Shown: in pieces, positions 34,178 through 43,011 of the stretch
Position numbering within the stretch: the first letter of the stretch is position 1
Layout: every line of letters starts with the position of its first letter
Source of the DNA: Pontibacter russatus
GTDB taxonomy: Bacteria > Bacteroidota > Bacteroidia > Cytophagales > Hymenobacteraceae
Direction: 5' to 3'
Assembly (NCBI RefSeq): GCF_009931655.1
Contig: NZ_CP047984.1
Span: 2,993,001 to 3,057,000 of the forward strand
DNA length: 64,000 nucleotides
Position numbers and translations under genes: made by a program
The notes under the pieces: generated by a model
What the model was told of the DNA's origin: nothing
The model's database searches: none
Seen by the model: the letters and a program-made list of their open reading frames with translations, nothing else

Positions 34178-36676
34178 TTATTTTGGAGCAGTGGTTGGCG
34201 CGGTGCCTAAAACTGCAGTCTGGCTGCCGATTAAGCCATCGGGCGTAATGCCTTCCGCCACCACATGTATGGCTTCCACGTTATCCGCGTTGTAGAAGCT
34301 AACCGTTGCCTTGCCATGGGTATCCGTCACGACGTGCGGAGCCCAGAGAAGTGTAGCGCGCATGTCGGGCAATTCATGCTCCGGTTTCTGTGCGTTATAC
34401 TTTGGCGCGTAAAATTCCCTTGCCTTGTAATAGCCAGCCAGGGAGGTGGAAAGCACACCCGGTGCGTCGACGTTTGCATAGGTACCGGCAGCACGCTTGG
34501 TATAAACGGCAATCACCCCGTTGTAGCCACGCGAGCCGAAAATAGTGGAGGCGTTTTTCAGGATGTCGATTGTCTCCACCAGCGCCGGGTCTATGGATGT
34601 GATCATGCTGATGTCTGTGGGCGTTCCGTCCAGCAGAAACAAAGGCTCGCCTCTCCCCCTGATGGACACGATCGTGTTGGGCCAGTCCCCTCTGACCGCC
34701 ACGCCAGGCACCCTCCCCTGTATGGCCTCCAGCACGTTTCGGTAAGAGGCGGCGCTGACCAGGTCTCCCATCTGCACCACATTATCGGGGCGGCTGTACA
34801 TCTTCCTGAAACCCTGTTCCGCTTGCTGCTTCCCTTCGATAACCACCTCTTGCAGCAGGTGCTCCCCATTGGCAATGGCATAGGCTTCATCGGCCTTCTC
34901 CTTTTCTTCTGCCCGCTTCAGGTAGGCTTCTATATAGGGCGGTCTTGCCTCAGGAAGCGGGGCCGGGCTCATGTGCAACGAGGGGAAGGTACGGGAATCC
35001 AGCACGATGGAAACATCTTTCCGGCCGTTCTCATTTTCGGCCTGCAGGAACAGCGCGGCATTGCCGTAAAAATCCAGGCCGTCGATTTGGAAGTTCCCCG
35101 CGGCGTCAGTGGTCGCCTGCGCCCACAGGGGCTCGTCAGCTGGCAGGTAGAGCTGTACCCTGCTGTTGGGCCAGGGCTCCCCGCCGTTGAGGTGTTTTAC
35201 CTGCCCGCTCACGGTCAGGCCCCGCTTTATCGGATAATTAACAGCAGGGAATTTGGCGGCAAGGATGTCTTTCCACACAAACCTGCTCCAGCCCTGGGTC
35301 AGCATCAGGTTGTCCAGCGCCTGCTTGGTAGCGGGGAGCTGGTCCTTGAAATAGTAGGCGGGCTGTTCAATGGCACCCTGCAGGTCGGACGACAGCAGCA
35401 GGTAAGTATGGATGTTGCGCGCGTAGGGGCGGTGGCTCAGCGCTGCATCCGTAGCAGCCAGCGATAAATTCGCAGCAACAGGGCCGCCGTTCGCATCGGT
35501 TGCCGTAATCTCCAGTTGCACCAGCTCTCTGGGCCCATAAGAGGGCTTGCTGCTCTTGATAGATAGGGTAAGATTATTTTGCCGCTTCCGGATGAAAACC
35601 AGACGCTCGCTCAGCGGCTCGCCGGTGGCCGCATCAAAGAGCGTGAGTTGGGTAACCCCTGCCGGGAAGTTCTCTTTGGGCACCTCCACGATAAAGGAAG
35701 AATCTGTGAACTTTGCTTTGGAGGCATAGCGCACCACCCCCCGCGACTGGCCAATCAGCACGACCTCCCTGCCGCCGGGTTTGCCCGCCACCTTTTGCGC
35801 CACTTGAACGTACAGCTTGTCCTCCAGAAAGTTGTTCACCTGCATCCGGACCCCGCGTTCCTGCACCTCGGGGAACGGGAAGTTCGTGGGCTGCCCGCTT
35901 TCGCCGGCCTTTACACGGGCAGTATAGGTAGTGCCGTACCCCGGCGTGAATACAAAGCTGCCCATGCCCAGGTGCGTACTCCTGAACACGGCTACTTCTT
36001 CTCCTTTTTCATTGAGCAGGCTGCCCGCGATGGGCGTTCCCCTGCCTGCCGCGTCAATGGCCTTGAAAGCGACCCGGCTCTCAATTCCGTCTATCAGGTT
36101 GCCGCTCTCAGGAAAGAACTGGACATCCAGATTGGGGGAGTTCCTATCCTTTACTGAATCAGAGTAGCCGCTACTATATGCTTCTTCAGCCTGAGGCGGG
36201 GCGCCAGCGCTATTTTTCCAGATGCGGAAGTCTTGCTTGAAGAAGAAACCATCCGAAAAATTGCGCATCCAGTTGGTGTAGGCGCGCACCCTGTACGTGC
36301 CCGCTTCCAGGGAATCGGCGAGAGCGAAATCACCGGACGCCATACCGCCCCTTACCTGGAGTATGTTCCTCTGTATGACTTTACCAGTTGGCGAGATTAG
36401 CTCCACATACGCGTTTCGGGTGGCTGAATCGGGGGTAAGAAAAGCGGCATTCACAAGATAGGCCTTGTACCACATGTCTTCGCCGGTAGCATAGTAGGGC
36501 TTGTCGAAGTGCAGGTAGATTTTTTCCTGGGGGTAGTTTTTGCTGAAGAAGTTGGCCTGGGCGATAATCCTGGTGATGAGATCATCTGTTACTGTTTTGA
36601 AAGCCCCTAAAGTAAAAAGCACGGACAGGCTGGTTATGGTTGACAGCAGGAAGAGCCTTTTCTTTTTTCGCGTCAT
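34178..36676 (-). CDS. Outer-membrane MG2 / TonB-plug domain protein
   Basis: 832 residues. A signal-like segment (FLLSTITSLSVLFTLGAF) is followed by a macroglobulin MG2 domain (PQEKIYLHFDKPYYATGEDMW, 49-150) and further beta-sandwich modules with a carboxypeptidase-like repeat (LTVSGQVKHLNGGEPW, about 485). A TonB-dependent-receptor plug domain follows (about 620-735: EAIQGRVPGVAVRGDWP, then IRGRGEPLFLLDG). There is no following beta-barrel, so it is not a TonB receptor. Such proteins are common in Bacteroidota and may work in surface assembly. It converges on KMO with only 24 bases between stops. Confidence 0.85.
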   Translation of the reverse strand: MTRKKKRLFLLSTITSLSVLFTLGAFKTVTDDLITRIIAQANFFSKNYPQEKIYLHFDKPYYATGEDMWYKAYLVNAAFLTPDSATRNAYVELISPTGKVIQRNILQVRGGMASGDFALADSLEAGTYRVRAYTNWMRNFSDGFFFKQDFRIWKNSAGAPPQAEEAYSSGYSDSVKDRNSPNLDVQFFPESGNLIDGIESRVAFKAIDAAGRGTPIAGSLLNEKGEEVAVFRSTHLGMGSFVFTPGYGTTYTARVKAGESGQPTNFPFPEVQERGVRMQVNNFLEDKLYVQVAQKVAGKPGGREVVLIGQSRGVVRYASKAKFTDSSFIVEVPKENFPAGVTQLTLFDAATGEPLSERLVFIRKRQNNLTLSIKSSKPSYGPRELVQLEITATDANGGPVAANLSLAATDAALSHRPYARNIHTYLLLSSDLQGAIEQPAYYFKDQLPATKQALDNLMLTQGWSRFVWKDILAAKFPAVNYPIKRGLTVSGQVKHLNGGEPWPNSRVQLYLPADEPLWAQATTDAAGNFQIDGLDFYGNAALFLQAENENGRKDVSIVLDSRTFPSLHMSPAPLPEARPPYIEAYLKRAEEKEKADEAYAIANGEHLLQEVVIEGKQQAEQGFRKMYSRPDNVVQMGDLVSAASYRNVLEAIQGRVPGVAVRGDWPNTIVSIRGRGEPLFLLDGTPTDISMITSIDPALVETIDILKNASTIFGSRGYNGVIAVYTKRAAGTYANVDAPGVLSTSLAGYYKAREFYAPKYNAQKPEHELPDMRATLLWAPHVVTDTHGKATVSFYNADNVEAIHVVAEGITPDGLIGSQTAVLGTAPTTAPK

Positions 36677-36835
36677 GGTTAAAAGATTAGGGGCGGTAGA
36701 TGTTTGAACTACAATATAACGAATTTTTAATAATCCGCTAAATGCTGTGTCTTAAAAGCCGCCCATCACTGGAGGCACCGGCACCTTACCGCCTGCAGAG
36801 GCCGCTGTGCAACTATTTTGCTCAAAGAGGGGTAT

Positions 36836-36880
36836 AAATGTGTCTGCAAGGGCGGAGAGTTATCTCTTGCAGACACATTT
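36836..36880 (+). promoter_or_regulatory. Long hairpin upstream of the DUF4168 gene
   Basis: 15-bp perfect arms 36836-36850 and 36866-36880, 31 bases before the ATG at 36912. It has the position of a leader hairpin, not a terminator for either divergent neighbour. Confidence 0.5.
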
Positions 36881-36911
36881 ATCCATCTCGTAATTCTTAA
36901 ATCCGAACTTT

Positions 36912-37412
36912 ATGAACTTAACAAATAAACTTAGAAGGGCAGCGATAGCTGTGCTCACCATTGGCTTTGCTTCCTTTGGAACAGTGGCCATGGCGCAGCA
37001 GGCCACACCACCTGCGCAGCAGCAACAGGCCGCACCACAGGACATTTCTGATGCCGACCTGAAGCAGTTTGCTGACGCCAGCAACCGCCTGATGGCGGTG
37101 CAGCAGGAAGGCGAAAAAACTATGATGGGCATTCTGGAGGAAGAGAAGCTGAGCGTTGACAAGTTCAACCAGATGGCGCAGGCGCACCAGCAGCAGAAAC
37201 TGGCCGAAGTGGGTGCCACCGCCGAGGAAATGGCTGCCTTCAACAAAGCAGCGCAGCGCATGATGGAACTGCAGCCCGCCATGCAGAAAGAAGTGGAAAC
37301 CGCCATCCAGAAAGACGGCATGACGCTGGAGAAATATGAGCAGATCATGCTTGTTTACCAGCAGGACCCCTCGCTGCAGGAGCGCGTGAACAAGCTGATG
37401 GGGCAGCAGTAA
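36912..37412 (+). CDS. Exported DUF4168 protein
   Basis: 166 residues with a signal peptide (MNLTNKLRRAAIAVLTIGF, cleaved after AMAQ). A Gln/Pro linker precedes an all-helical DUF4168 domain: DISDADLKQFADASNRLM, then TAEEMAAFNKAAQRMMELQ and GMTLEKYEQIMLVYQQDP. The domain resembles helical periplasmic proteins, but no function is established. It is preceded by the 36836-36880 hairpin and ends at a very strong terminator. Confidence 0.88.
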   Translation: MNLTNKLRRAAIAVLTIGFASFGTVAMAQQATPPAQQQQAAPQDISDADLKQFADASNRLMAVQQEGEKTMMGILEEEKLSVDKFNQMAQAHQQQKLAEVGATAEEMAAFNKAAQRMMELQPAMQKEVETAIQKDGMTLEKYEQIMLVYQQDPSLQERVNKLMGQQ

Positions 37413-37417
37413 ACGGC

Positions 37418-37481
37418 CCTCTGTATATATAAAAAAGCCCTGCTGGTGCATACCGGCAGGGCTTTTTTATATATACAGAGG
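37418..37481. terminator. Bidirectional terminator with 26-bp perfect stem
   Basis: Arms 37418-37443 and 37456-37481; a G-U pair and three further pairs shrink the loop to four. Each arm contains TATATA next to an A6/T6 tract, giving a U-run on both strands. It overlaps the final stop region of the minus-strand gene at 37482. Confidence 0.88.
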
Positions 37482-39041
37482 CTATTCCTGGCCCTGCGGC
37501 TCTGGTGCCTCCTGGCCGTGGGCAAACTCCATGATGCGGAAAGTCCTGGCCTTGCGGTCGTAGTAGCCGTAGTGCAGTTTGTCGCCATAGCGGTACACCG
37601 TCTTGTACTCCGGCTCCCGCTTCAGCTCCTCCTCAAAGGTTTCGATCTTATCCTGCAGCACCTCTGCCTTCGCGTCCTCTACCTTCGTCAGGTTATCGGC
37701 ATCGAGCACAGACCGGAAATAAGTGCTGGTGCCCGGCCCCGAAGCATAGCTGCCGCCCTGGCCGTAGGGGTCGTAGAAGTAGCGGCTGTAGTAGGGCGAG
37801 TTCAGGTAATAGCTCGGGATGTTGTAGGCAGGCGTCCAGCGGCCCGGCACCATCATCAGGCCGCGCGACGTCCGTACGTAGCGGTCGGGCGTGCGCACCA
37901 TGCGGGTTCTGTCGTCCATGCCGCTGCGCTCTGCGGGCGCCTCGTAAGAGCCTATCGTCAGTTGCAGCGTGCTGTCGTTGAAGGAGTCCACGGTGATGGC
38001 CGGCACGCCGTCGGCCAGGTTCTTCATCACCTTCGACGTTTTCTCGATCACGGTCTTGTCGGGGGAGAAGATGGCCTTTGCGCCGCGCTGCTGCACAGGT
38101 GTGGATTTGATGGCGATTTCCTCATCGCCGGTGTAGGTGTACTCCTTGATGGGCTCCAGCGTCTCAAAGTCGTAGGCTGTGAGCTTAAACTTGTCTTTCT
38201 CCATGTTCACCCGGAACAGCTTGTCCTTATACAGGAAGGAGTTGAAGGTCGGGTCGTTGCGCTGCTCCAGCGGGGGCAGGGTGCGGTACTCCGTCTCGCC
38301 GGTTTCCCAGTCCAGGGCCAGAATCTCGGTGGTCGCCTTGTTCCGCTCGCCGCCTCTCAGATCAAAACCATCAAAAATCATATAGATCTTCCCGTCCCGG
38401 AGGTAGATCTTGCTGCGGTGGTGCCCGGTGAATACGTTGTGCTCAATGTCGTCGCTCACATAAATCAGGTCCTCTTCGCGGGCGTAGCGGTCGCGGGTGC
38501 GGGGCATCTCGGGCTTGAACACCCGGTGCTCCAGACGCGCCACGTTCTCGTCGTTGTCGCGGTAGAGGTGCAGGTTGTTGTCCCGGTCGGTGTAGAGCAT
38601 ATAAAAGTGCTCGTCGTTGCCGAAGCCACCCAGGAACTCGGCGTTGCGGGCTATCTCCAGTTGCTCGTCCTGCATGCTGCGGAAGGCGCCTGTGTGGCGG
38701 TTCACGGCGAAGGGGCGCACGTACTCGCGGCGGCCGTTGGTGTAGCGGCTGTAGAAGATAAACTCATCGTCGGTGACGCGGGTGCCCAGTATCTGCGGCT
38801 CCTGCGAGAAGCGGTACGGAATCTCATGCTGCGCCAGTTGCTCCCCTGTTGGCGAGAGCAGGGCGATGTTCAGCCGCCCGTTTTGGTAAAAGTAAATGAC
38901 TACGTTGCCGTCCTCGTCTGCCACGGTCACCAGGTCTTCGGCGCGGTTCATCGGTAATTCTATATTGGCGAACTCTCTCTGGGCTTGGGCCGCTGTGGCA
39001 AAGGCACCCGTGAGGAGCAGGCTCAGGAATATTTTGCGCAT
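37482..39041 (-). CDS. Large exported protein of unknown function
   Basis: 519 residues from the ATG at 39041, which gives a clean signal peptide (MRKIFLSLLLTGAFATAAQAQ is 21 long; cleavage follows AQA). Short repeated beta motifs (VTVADEDGNVVIYFYQNG, MLYTDRDNNLHLYRDND, KIYMIFDGFDLR) suggest a beta-propeller-like body. A Tyr/Pro/Gly-rich segment (near 415-450) and a Glu/Lys-rich C-terminus follow. No catalytic residues are recognisable. It stands alone, ended by the shared terminator. Confidence 0.8.
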   Translation of the reverse strand: MRKIFLSLLLTGAFATAAQAQREFANIELPMNRAEDLVTVADEDGNVVIYFYQNGRLNIALLSPTGEQLAQHEIPYRFSQEPQILGTRVTDDEFIFYSRYTNGRREYVRPFAVNRHTGAFRSMQDEQLEIARNAEFLGGFGNDEHFYMLYTDRDNNLHLYRDNDENVARLEHRVFKPEMPRTRDRYAREEDLIYVSDDIEHNVFTGHHRSKIYLRDGKIYMIFDGFDLRGGERNKATTEILALDWETGETEYRTLPPLEQRNDPTFNSFLYKDKLFRVNMEKDKFKLTAYDFETLEPIKEYTYTGDEEIAIKSTPVQQRGAKAIFSPDKTVIEKTSKVMKNLADGVPAITVDSFNDSTLQLTIGSYEAPAERSGMDDRTRMVRTPDRYVRTSRGLMMVPGRWTPAYNIPSYYLNSPYYSRYFYDPYGQGGSYASGPGTSTYFRSVLDADNLTKVEDAKAEVLQDKIETFEEELKREPEYKTVYRYGDKLHYGYYDRKARTFRIMEFAHGQEAPEPQGQE

Positions 39042-39408
39042 AGGATAAGGAATTAGATGATATACAGCTATAACGTGCAAATTTTTGGCCAAAGTATTCA
39101 AAAACAATGGCTAAGCAATAAATTTTCCTGTGGGATTCATTCGTGTGTCTGATGTTATGGCTTGATCTCTGTTTCCGGCGCCTGCCTGAAATTCCAAATT
39201 CTTTGGTCTTCCGGAACAACGCCTGCCGCCGCGATGGAATTATAAATGCCGTCGAAGTGTTCCTGCCGGATGCAAGGGTGCAAGCCCATGTGTTAATTTT
39301 AGCAGCAACCATTGTATAGCACTATCCTAATCTTTATATTGGGCAGTATCCGGTAACACAGCAGAAAAGCAGCACCGTTGCCGTCATGCCCTTGCCAAAC
39401 CCTGTATC
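39042..39408. other. Divergent intergenic region
   Basis: Promoters for the 519-residue protein gene (-) and the small lipoprotein gene (+) must lie here, but I find no exact TAnnTTTG box. A 44-codon minus-strand frame (39155-39289) is the only coding hint. Confidence 0.35.
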
Positions 39409-39762
39409 ATGAAAATCGTCGCTCAAACCTTATTGTCTGCCGCCTTTTTAGGCATGGTGGCCTGCTCGGCCAAAGAGCAGAAAGAGACCATCACCACAGC
39501 GCCCCTGAACCTGCCCACGGCTGCGCCGGTAGCGGACACTGCCTCCGGCGCGGTGGCAGGCCTGAACCCGGCGCACGGCCAGCCCGGCCATCGCTGCGAT
39601 ATACCGGTCGGGGCCTCGCTGAGCCTCCCGGTGCAGCCTAACCTGAACGCACAGCCCACGGTTACGCCCCCGCCAACGCAAGGGGCCGTGGCGGGCCTGA
39701 ACCCACCGCACGGCCAGCCCGGCCACAGCTGCGCCATCCCGGTGGGGGCGCCGCTCAACTAG
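39409..39762 (+). CDS. Small lipoprotein with a duplicated His/Cys motif
   Basis: 117 residues; lipobox Cys is C19 (GMVAC). The mature protein is almost only two copies of a 25-residue unit at 47-71 and 92-116, with 21 of 25 positions identical. Each copy has the core GLNPxHGQPGHxC then IPVGAxL, joined by a Pro/Asn linker. Two His and one Cys per unit suggest metal or haem binding, which is inference. Similar NPxHGxPGHRCD phrases occur in other Bacteroidota proteins as I remember them. A strong hairpin follows. Confidence 0.78.
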   Translation: MKIVAQTLLSAAFLGMVACSAKEQKETITTAPLNLPTAAPVADTASGAVAGLNPAHGQPGHRCDIPVGASLSLPVQPNLNAQPTVTPPPTQGAVAGLNPPHGQPGHSCAIPVGAPLN

Positions 39763-39780
39763 CAAGTATAAAGCATCCCG

Positions 39781-39843
39781 AGTAGCCACGGCCATATATA
39801 CCGGACTGCATAAGAAGCTCCGGCATATATGGCCGTGGCTACT
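39781..39843. terminator. Long hairpin after the small lipoprotein gene
   Basis: 25-base arms 39781-39805 and 39819-39843 with one mismatch; each arm includes TATAT. The downstream sequence has only two T, so termination relies on stem strength. Confidence 0.65.
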
Positions 39844-40057
39844 TATTCCTGCAGCGCGCCATTAAATCACGGCAGCGCTGTCGGCGGCGCGATTTCGTAA
39901 CGCGCTCCCCCCTAAGATGTAAATGTACCATGCGACGGCAACAACAAATGCTGATTTCAAGCCCATACCAGTAGCATACCATGCGGTGGCTTTGGGGATA
40001 TAGCGCATTTTTCCATAACTTCCATAGCCGTACAAGTGCAAAACAATCAAACACTCC

Positions 40058-41101
40058 ATGCTACTCCCTAGACTAAAGAACAATGGCAAGGTGACGTTGT
40101 GGCTCAATCCGCTGCAGTTAAAAGTCAGGAGGCAGATACAGGATAAAATGAATTCAGGTGTTTATGAATTCGAGCGTCTTCAGGAATGCGTTATATGTAA
40201 AAGCAGCAGTTGGGAGTTGATAGGGGAAAGGGACAGGTATGGCTTGTATTACCCCGTAAACATCTGCCAGAAATGCGGCCTCGTCTTTGTAGATCCCAGA
40301 ATTGATCAGAAATCCTATAATCAGTTCTACAGCACAGAATACAGGAAGTTATACCTGGGCGCCGAAAAGCCAACGGACTACTTCTTTCAGCAGCAGTACA
40401 GGCAGGGCGAAAGAATCTATAATTTTCTGGCGGACAACAATATGTTGGACAGCAGCCACAAATCTGTTTTGGAAGTTGGGAGCGGCGCAGGCGGAATCCT
40501 TTTATATTTCAAAGAAAAGGGGTTTGAGGTTAAAGGAACTGATCTTTGCGAGGAGTACATCGAGTATGGGAAGAGCAACTATAATTTAGATCTGTATGCC
40601 TCAAACCTCAGGGGCCTTAAGCTCTCAAAGCAGCCGGATATAATCATTTACTCTCATGTGCTGGAGCACCTCCTGAATCTGGAGGAAGAGCTCGCGCTTG
40701 TCAAAAGCATATCCAAACCTAATACGAAAATATATATTGAGGTGCCGAGCTTAAAGCAAATGCACAAAGTGTACGACTATAATATCCTGAAATACTTTCA
40801 CATTGCACACACTTACCATTTCACTCTTGCTACCTTAAAAAATTTACTGACGAAAAATGGGTTTGACCTCGTGGTCGGAAACGAACAGGTAATGTCAGTT
40901 TTCCAACCTGCTGCATCTGCCAGCAAATCAATAACCAATGATTATGATTCGGCAATCGCTTATATAGAAAAGTACGAAAAATTAAGATGGGTGTATTACC
41001 TGTTCCCTAAAGCGATAAAATACTATGCAGGGATGGTGATTATAAAAGCTTTGGAGAAATTGGGATGGAAGGAAAAGGTGAAAAGCATTTTGGGCAGATG
41101 A
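40058..41101 (+). CDS. Class I SAM methyltransferase with N-terminal zinc ribbon
   Basis: 347 residues. A zinc-ribbon-like pair (ECVICKS near 43 and ICQKCGLVF near 70) precedes a SAM-binding domain with VLEVGSGAGGILLYF (near 138) and a conserved YSHVLEHL strand. This architecture is typical of methyltransferases acting on sugars or surface polysaccharide. Codon use is visibly different: about 40% GC against near 58% around it, with many AAA/TTA/ATA codons, indicating recent acquisition. A shorter start at 40148 is possible. No other polysaccharide genes are adjacent. Confidence 0.85.
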   Translation: MLLPRLKNNGKVTLWLNPLQLKVRRQIQDKMNSGVYEFERLQECVICKSSSWELIGERDRYGLYYPVNICQKCGLVFVDPRIDQKSYNQFYSTEYRKLYLGAEKPTDYFFQQQYRQGERIYNFLADNNMLDSSHKSVLEVGSGAGGILLYFKEKGFEVKGTDLCEEYIEYGKSNYNLDLYASNLRGLKLSKQPDIIIYSHVLEHLLNLEEELALVKSISKPNTKIYIEVPSLKQMHKVYDYNILKYFHIAHTYHFTLATLKNLLTKNGFDLVVGNEQVMSVFQPAASASKSITNDYDSAIAYIEKYEKLRWVYYLFPKAIKYYAGMVIIKALEKLGWKEKVKSILGR

Positions 41102-41170
41102 TTTACCGCTCTGGGATAGGTTATTTCCTTACGGCCGTTGGTGCGAGTGTGCAGCAGGAATGCCCGCTTT

Positions 41171-41695
41171 TCAGTTCGCCGCCGCCGTAGCACCCTCGCC
41201 CTCCGGGCAGCCAGCTTCTACCATCTCCCTCAGGTTGTCGATGCACTCTACGGGGATAAAAGGATAGGTGGTTTCGTCGCCGGAACAGTACTTGAAAGTG
41301 GCGAACCTGGAGCGGCTGCGGGGATATACCCAGCGGTCGGTGTTGCAGCCATATACGAAGAGCGGGAACTCGGTGTAGTCATAATCCACGAACGACACCA
41401 CTTCTCCATTGTTCACAAACAGCAGCCTGCGGTTCAACTCCGGCACGGCGGCGCCTTTCCACTTAAAACCGATGGCGTCGCTGATGGCCTTCTCATCCTC
41501 GGGGGCCTGAAAGAAATACATCGTTTCCCACTCAAAGTCCGTCAGGCTGTCCAGCGCGATTACCTGATAGCCATCCGCGCCAAGCTCCTCCCTCTCTACT
41601 GCAGCCTGCAGCTTTTCCAGCAGGGCATCATTGCTGTCGGAGCAGCCCGTCAGGAAAAAAAGTATGGCAAGTGGCAGCAGGAGATTTCGTGTCAT
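41171..41695 (-). CDS. Lipoprotein of unknown function
   Basis: 174 residues with a clear lipobox at C18 (FFLTGC). The mature part is acidic and aromatic: ADGYQVIALDSLTDFEW, then FVDYDYTEFPLFVYGC. Three further cysteines (VYGCN, KYCSG, VECID) could form disulfides. No known domain is recognised. It lies 69 bases after the methyltransferase on the opposite strand and returns to the GC-rich composition of the host. Confidence 0.75.
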   Translation of the reverse strand: MTRNLLLPLAILFFLTGCSDSNDALLEKLQAAVEREELGADGYQVIALDSLTDFEWETMYFFQAPEDEKAISDAIGFKWKGAAVPELNRRLLFVNNGEVVSFVDYDYTEFPLFVYGCNTDRWVYPRSRSRFATFKYCSGDETTYPFIPVECIDNLREMVEAGCPEGEGATAAAN

Positions 41696-41797
41696 AACCA
41701 GGAGTTTATATATAGCTGGCGTGCTTGTGACGCCCGTTTGAAAAGGCAGGCGGTTTGGTTTATAAATCAGCCCGATGCCGAATATAAAGCTTTTTCG

Positions 41798-42940
41798 TTA
41801 AAAGTCCACCTGGTAAAGCCACTCCATCTGCCTTTGCGTGATACCCTGGGGCATCGTTCGGAAAAGGCCGTTGCGCAAGAGGCCCGGCACGGGATGCGGC
41901 CACTGCGCCACCTGCCCCAGCAACCGCGACAGGCGGATAACTTTGGCGGTGCGCGCCAGCCTCCTTTTCTCATATAGCCTCAGGGCGGTTTCCAGAACCG
42001 GCTCCCGCTGCAGGCACTGGCCCAGCACCACGGCATCTTCGATGGCCTGGCAGGCGCCCTGCCCCATGTTGGGCGTGGTGGCGTGGGCGGCATCCCCCAG
42101 CAGCAGCACCCGGTCATATATAAAATGCTTCAGGGGCTTTAAGTCCGCGATATCATTCCAGAGGAGCTGTTCGGGTTTGGTGGCGGCCAGCACTTCCGCC
42201 ACCGGAGCATGCACGCCTGCAAAGTGGCTGGCAAGCTGCGCTGGCGTCATCTGGCGCATATGGGGGTCCTGCTCCGGCGCGTTGATGCAGGCGTACCAGT
42301 AAATGCGGCCACCGGGCAGCGGCGCCATGCCCACCCGCCCCTGCGGTGCCCACGTCTCCGCCGAAATCATCGGATTTATATATACCCCCGGGTTTTGGAT
42401 GACGGCGCGCCAGCAGGTGTAGCCGGCGTAGCGCGGCTGGCTGTGCGGCAACAGTCGCCGCCGCACCACGGAGTTGATGCCGTCGGCCGCCACCAGTAAA
42501 TCGGCGGAAGCCTGGGCGCCGTCCGTAAAGCGCGCCTGCACCTGCCCGCCCTGCTGGGTTATATGCTCACAGCGCTTGCCCAACACAAGAGAGCCGGGCT
42601 GCAGGTGGTTTTGCAGCACTTCGTGGAGGTCGGCGCGGTGTATCACAAAGTTGCTGATACCGTACTTCCGGCTCAGGGGGCGGGTATCGAGGTTGCGGAT
42701 GGTGCCTCCTTTTTCGTCGAACATCACCAGGGCTTCGAGTTGCTTGCCGCGTGCCACCACTTCCTCCGACACCCCCAGGCGTGCCAGGCCCTGCATGGCG
42801 TTGGCCGCCAGGCCCACACCCGCGCCGACCGCCTTCAGCTCGGGCGCCGCCTCATATATAGTGGTGTCAAAGCCGCCCTGCTGCAGCGCAATAGCCGCAC
42901 ACAAACCCCCGATTCCTCCCCCGATGATGATGACCTTCAT
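41798..42940 (-). CDS. FAD-dependent aromatic hydroxylase-like monooxygenase
   Basis: 380-residue group A flavin monooxygenase of the salicylate-hydroxylase type. The N-terminal GGGIGGLCAAIAL (7-19) binds the ADP part of FAD. The DG motif is LLVAADGINSVVRR (near 150), and RVLLLGDAAHATTPNMGQG (near 270) is the second FAD motif. The substrate is unknown; urate-, salicylate- and zeaxanthin-oxidising relatives share this plan. It is divergent in position from neighbours and apparently monocistronic. A role beside the kynurenine genes is conceivable but unsupported. Confidence 0.87.
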   Translation of the reverse strand: MKVIIIGGGIGGLCAAIALQQGGFDTTIYEAAPELKAVGAGVGLAANAMQGLARLGVSEEVVARGKQLEALVMFDEKGGTIRNLDTRPLSRKYGISNFVIHRADLHEVLQNHLQPGSLVLGKRCEHITQQGGQVQARFTDGAQASADLLVAADGINSVVRRRLLPHSQPRYAGYTCWRAVIQNPGVYINPMISAETWAPQGRVGMAPLPGGRIYWYACINAPEQDPHMRQMTPAQLASHFAGVHAPVAEVLAATKPEQLLWNDIADLKPLKHFIYDRVLLLGDAAHATTPNMGQGACQAIEDAVVLGQCLQREPVLETALRLYEKRRLARTAKVIRLSRLLGQVAQWPHPVPGLLRNGLFRTMPQGITQRQMEWLYQVDF

Positions 42941-43011
42941 ATAGCTGCCTTCCGGAGAAGACCTTTATATATCCTGGAACATATGTAGCGGCGCAACATT
43001 TTGCGTCGCTG

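Noticed and set aside
37446-38957. 503-codon open frame opposite the 519-residue exported protein
   Set aside because: The minus-strand protein has a proper signal peptide and terminator; the plus frame is a Val/Leu-rich shadow overlapping that terminator.
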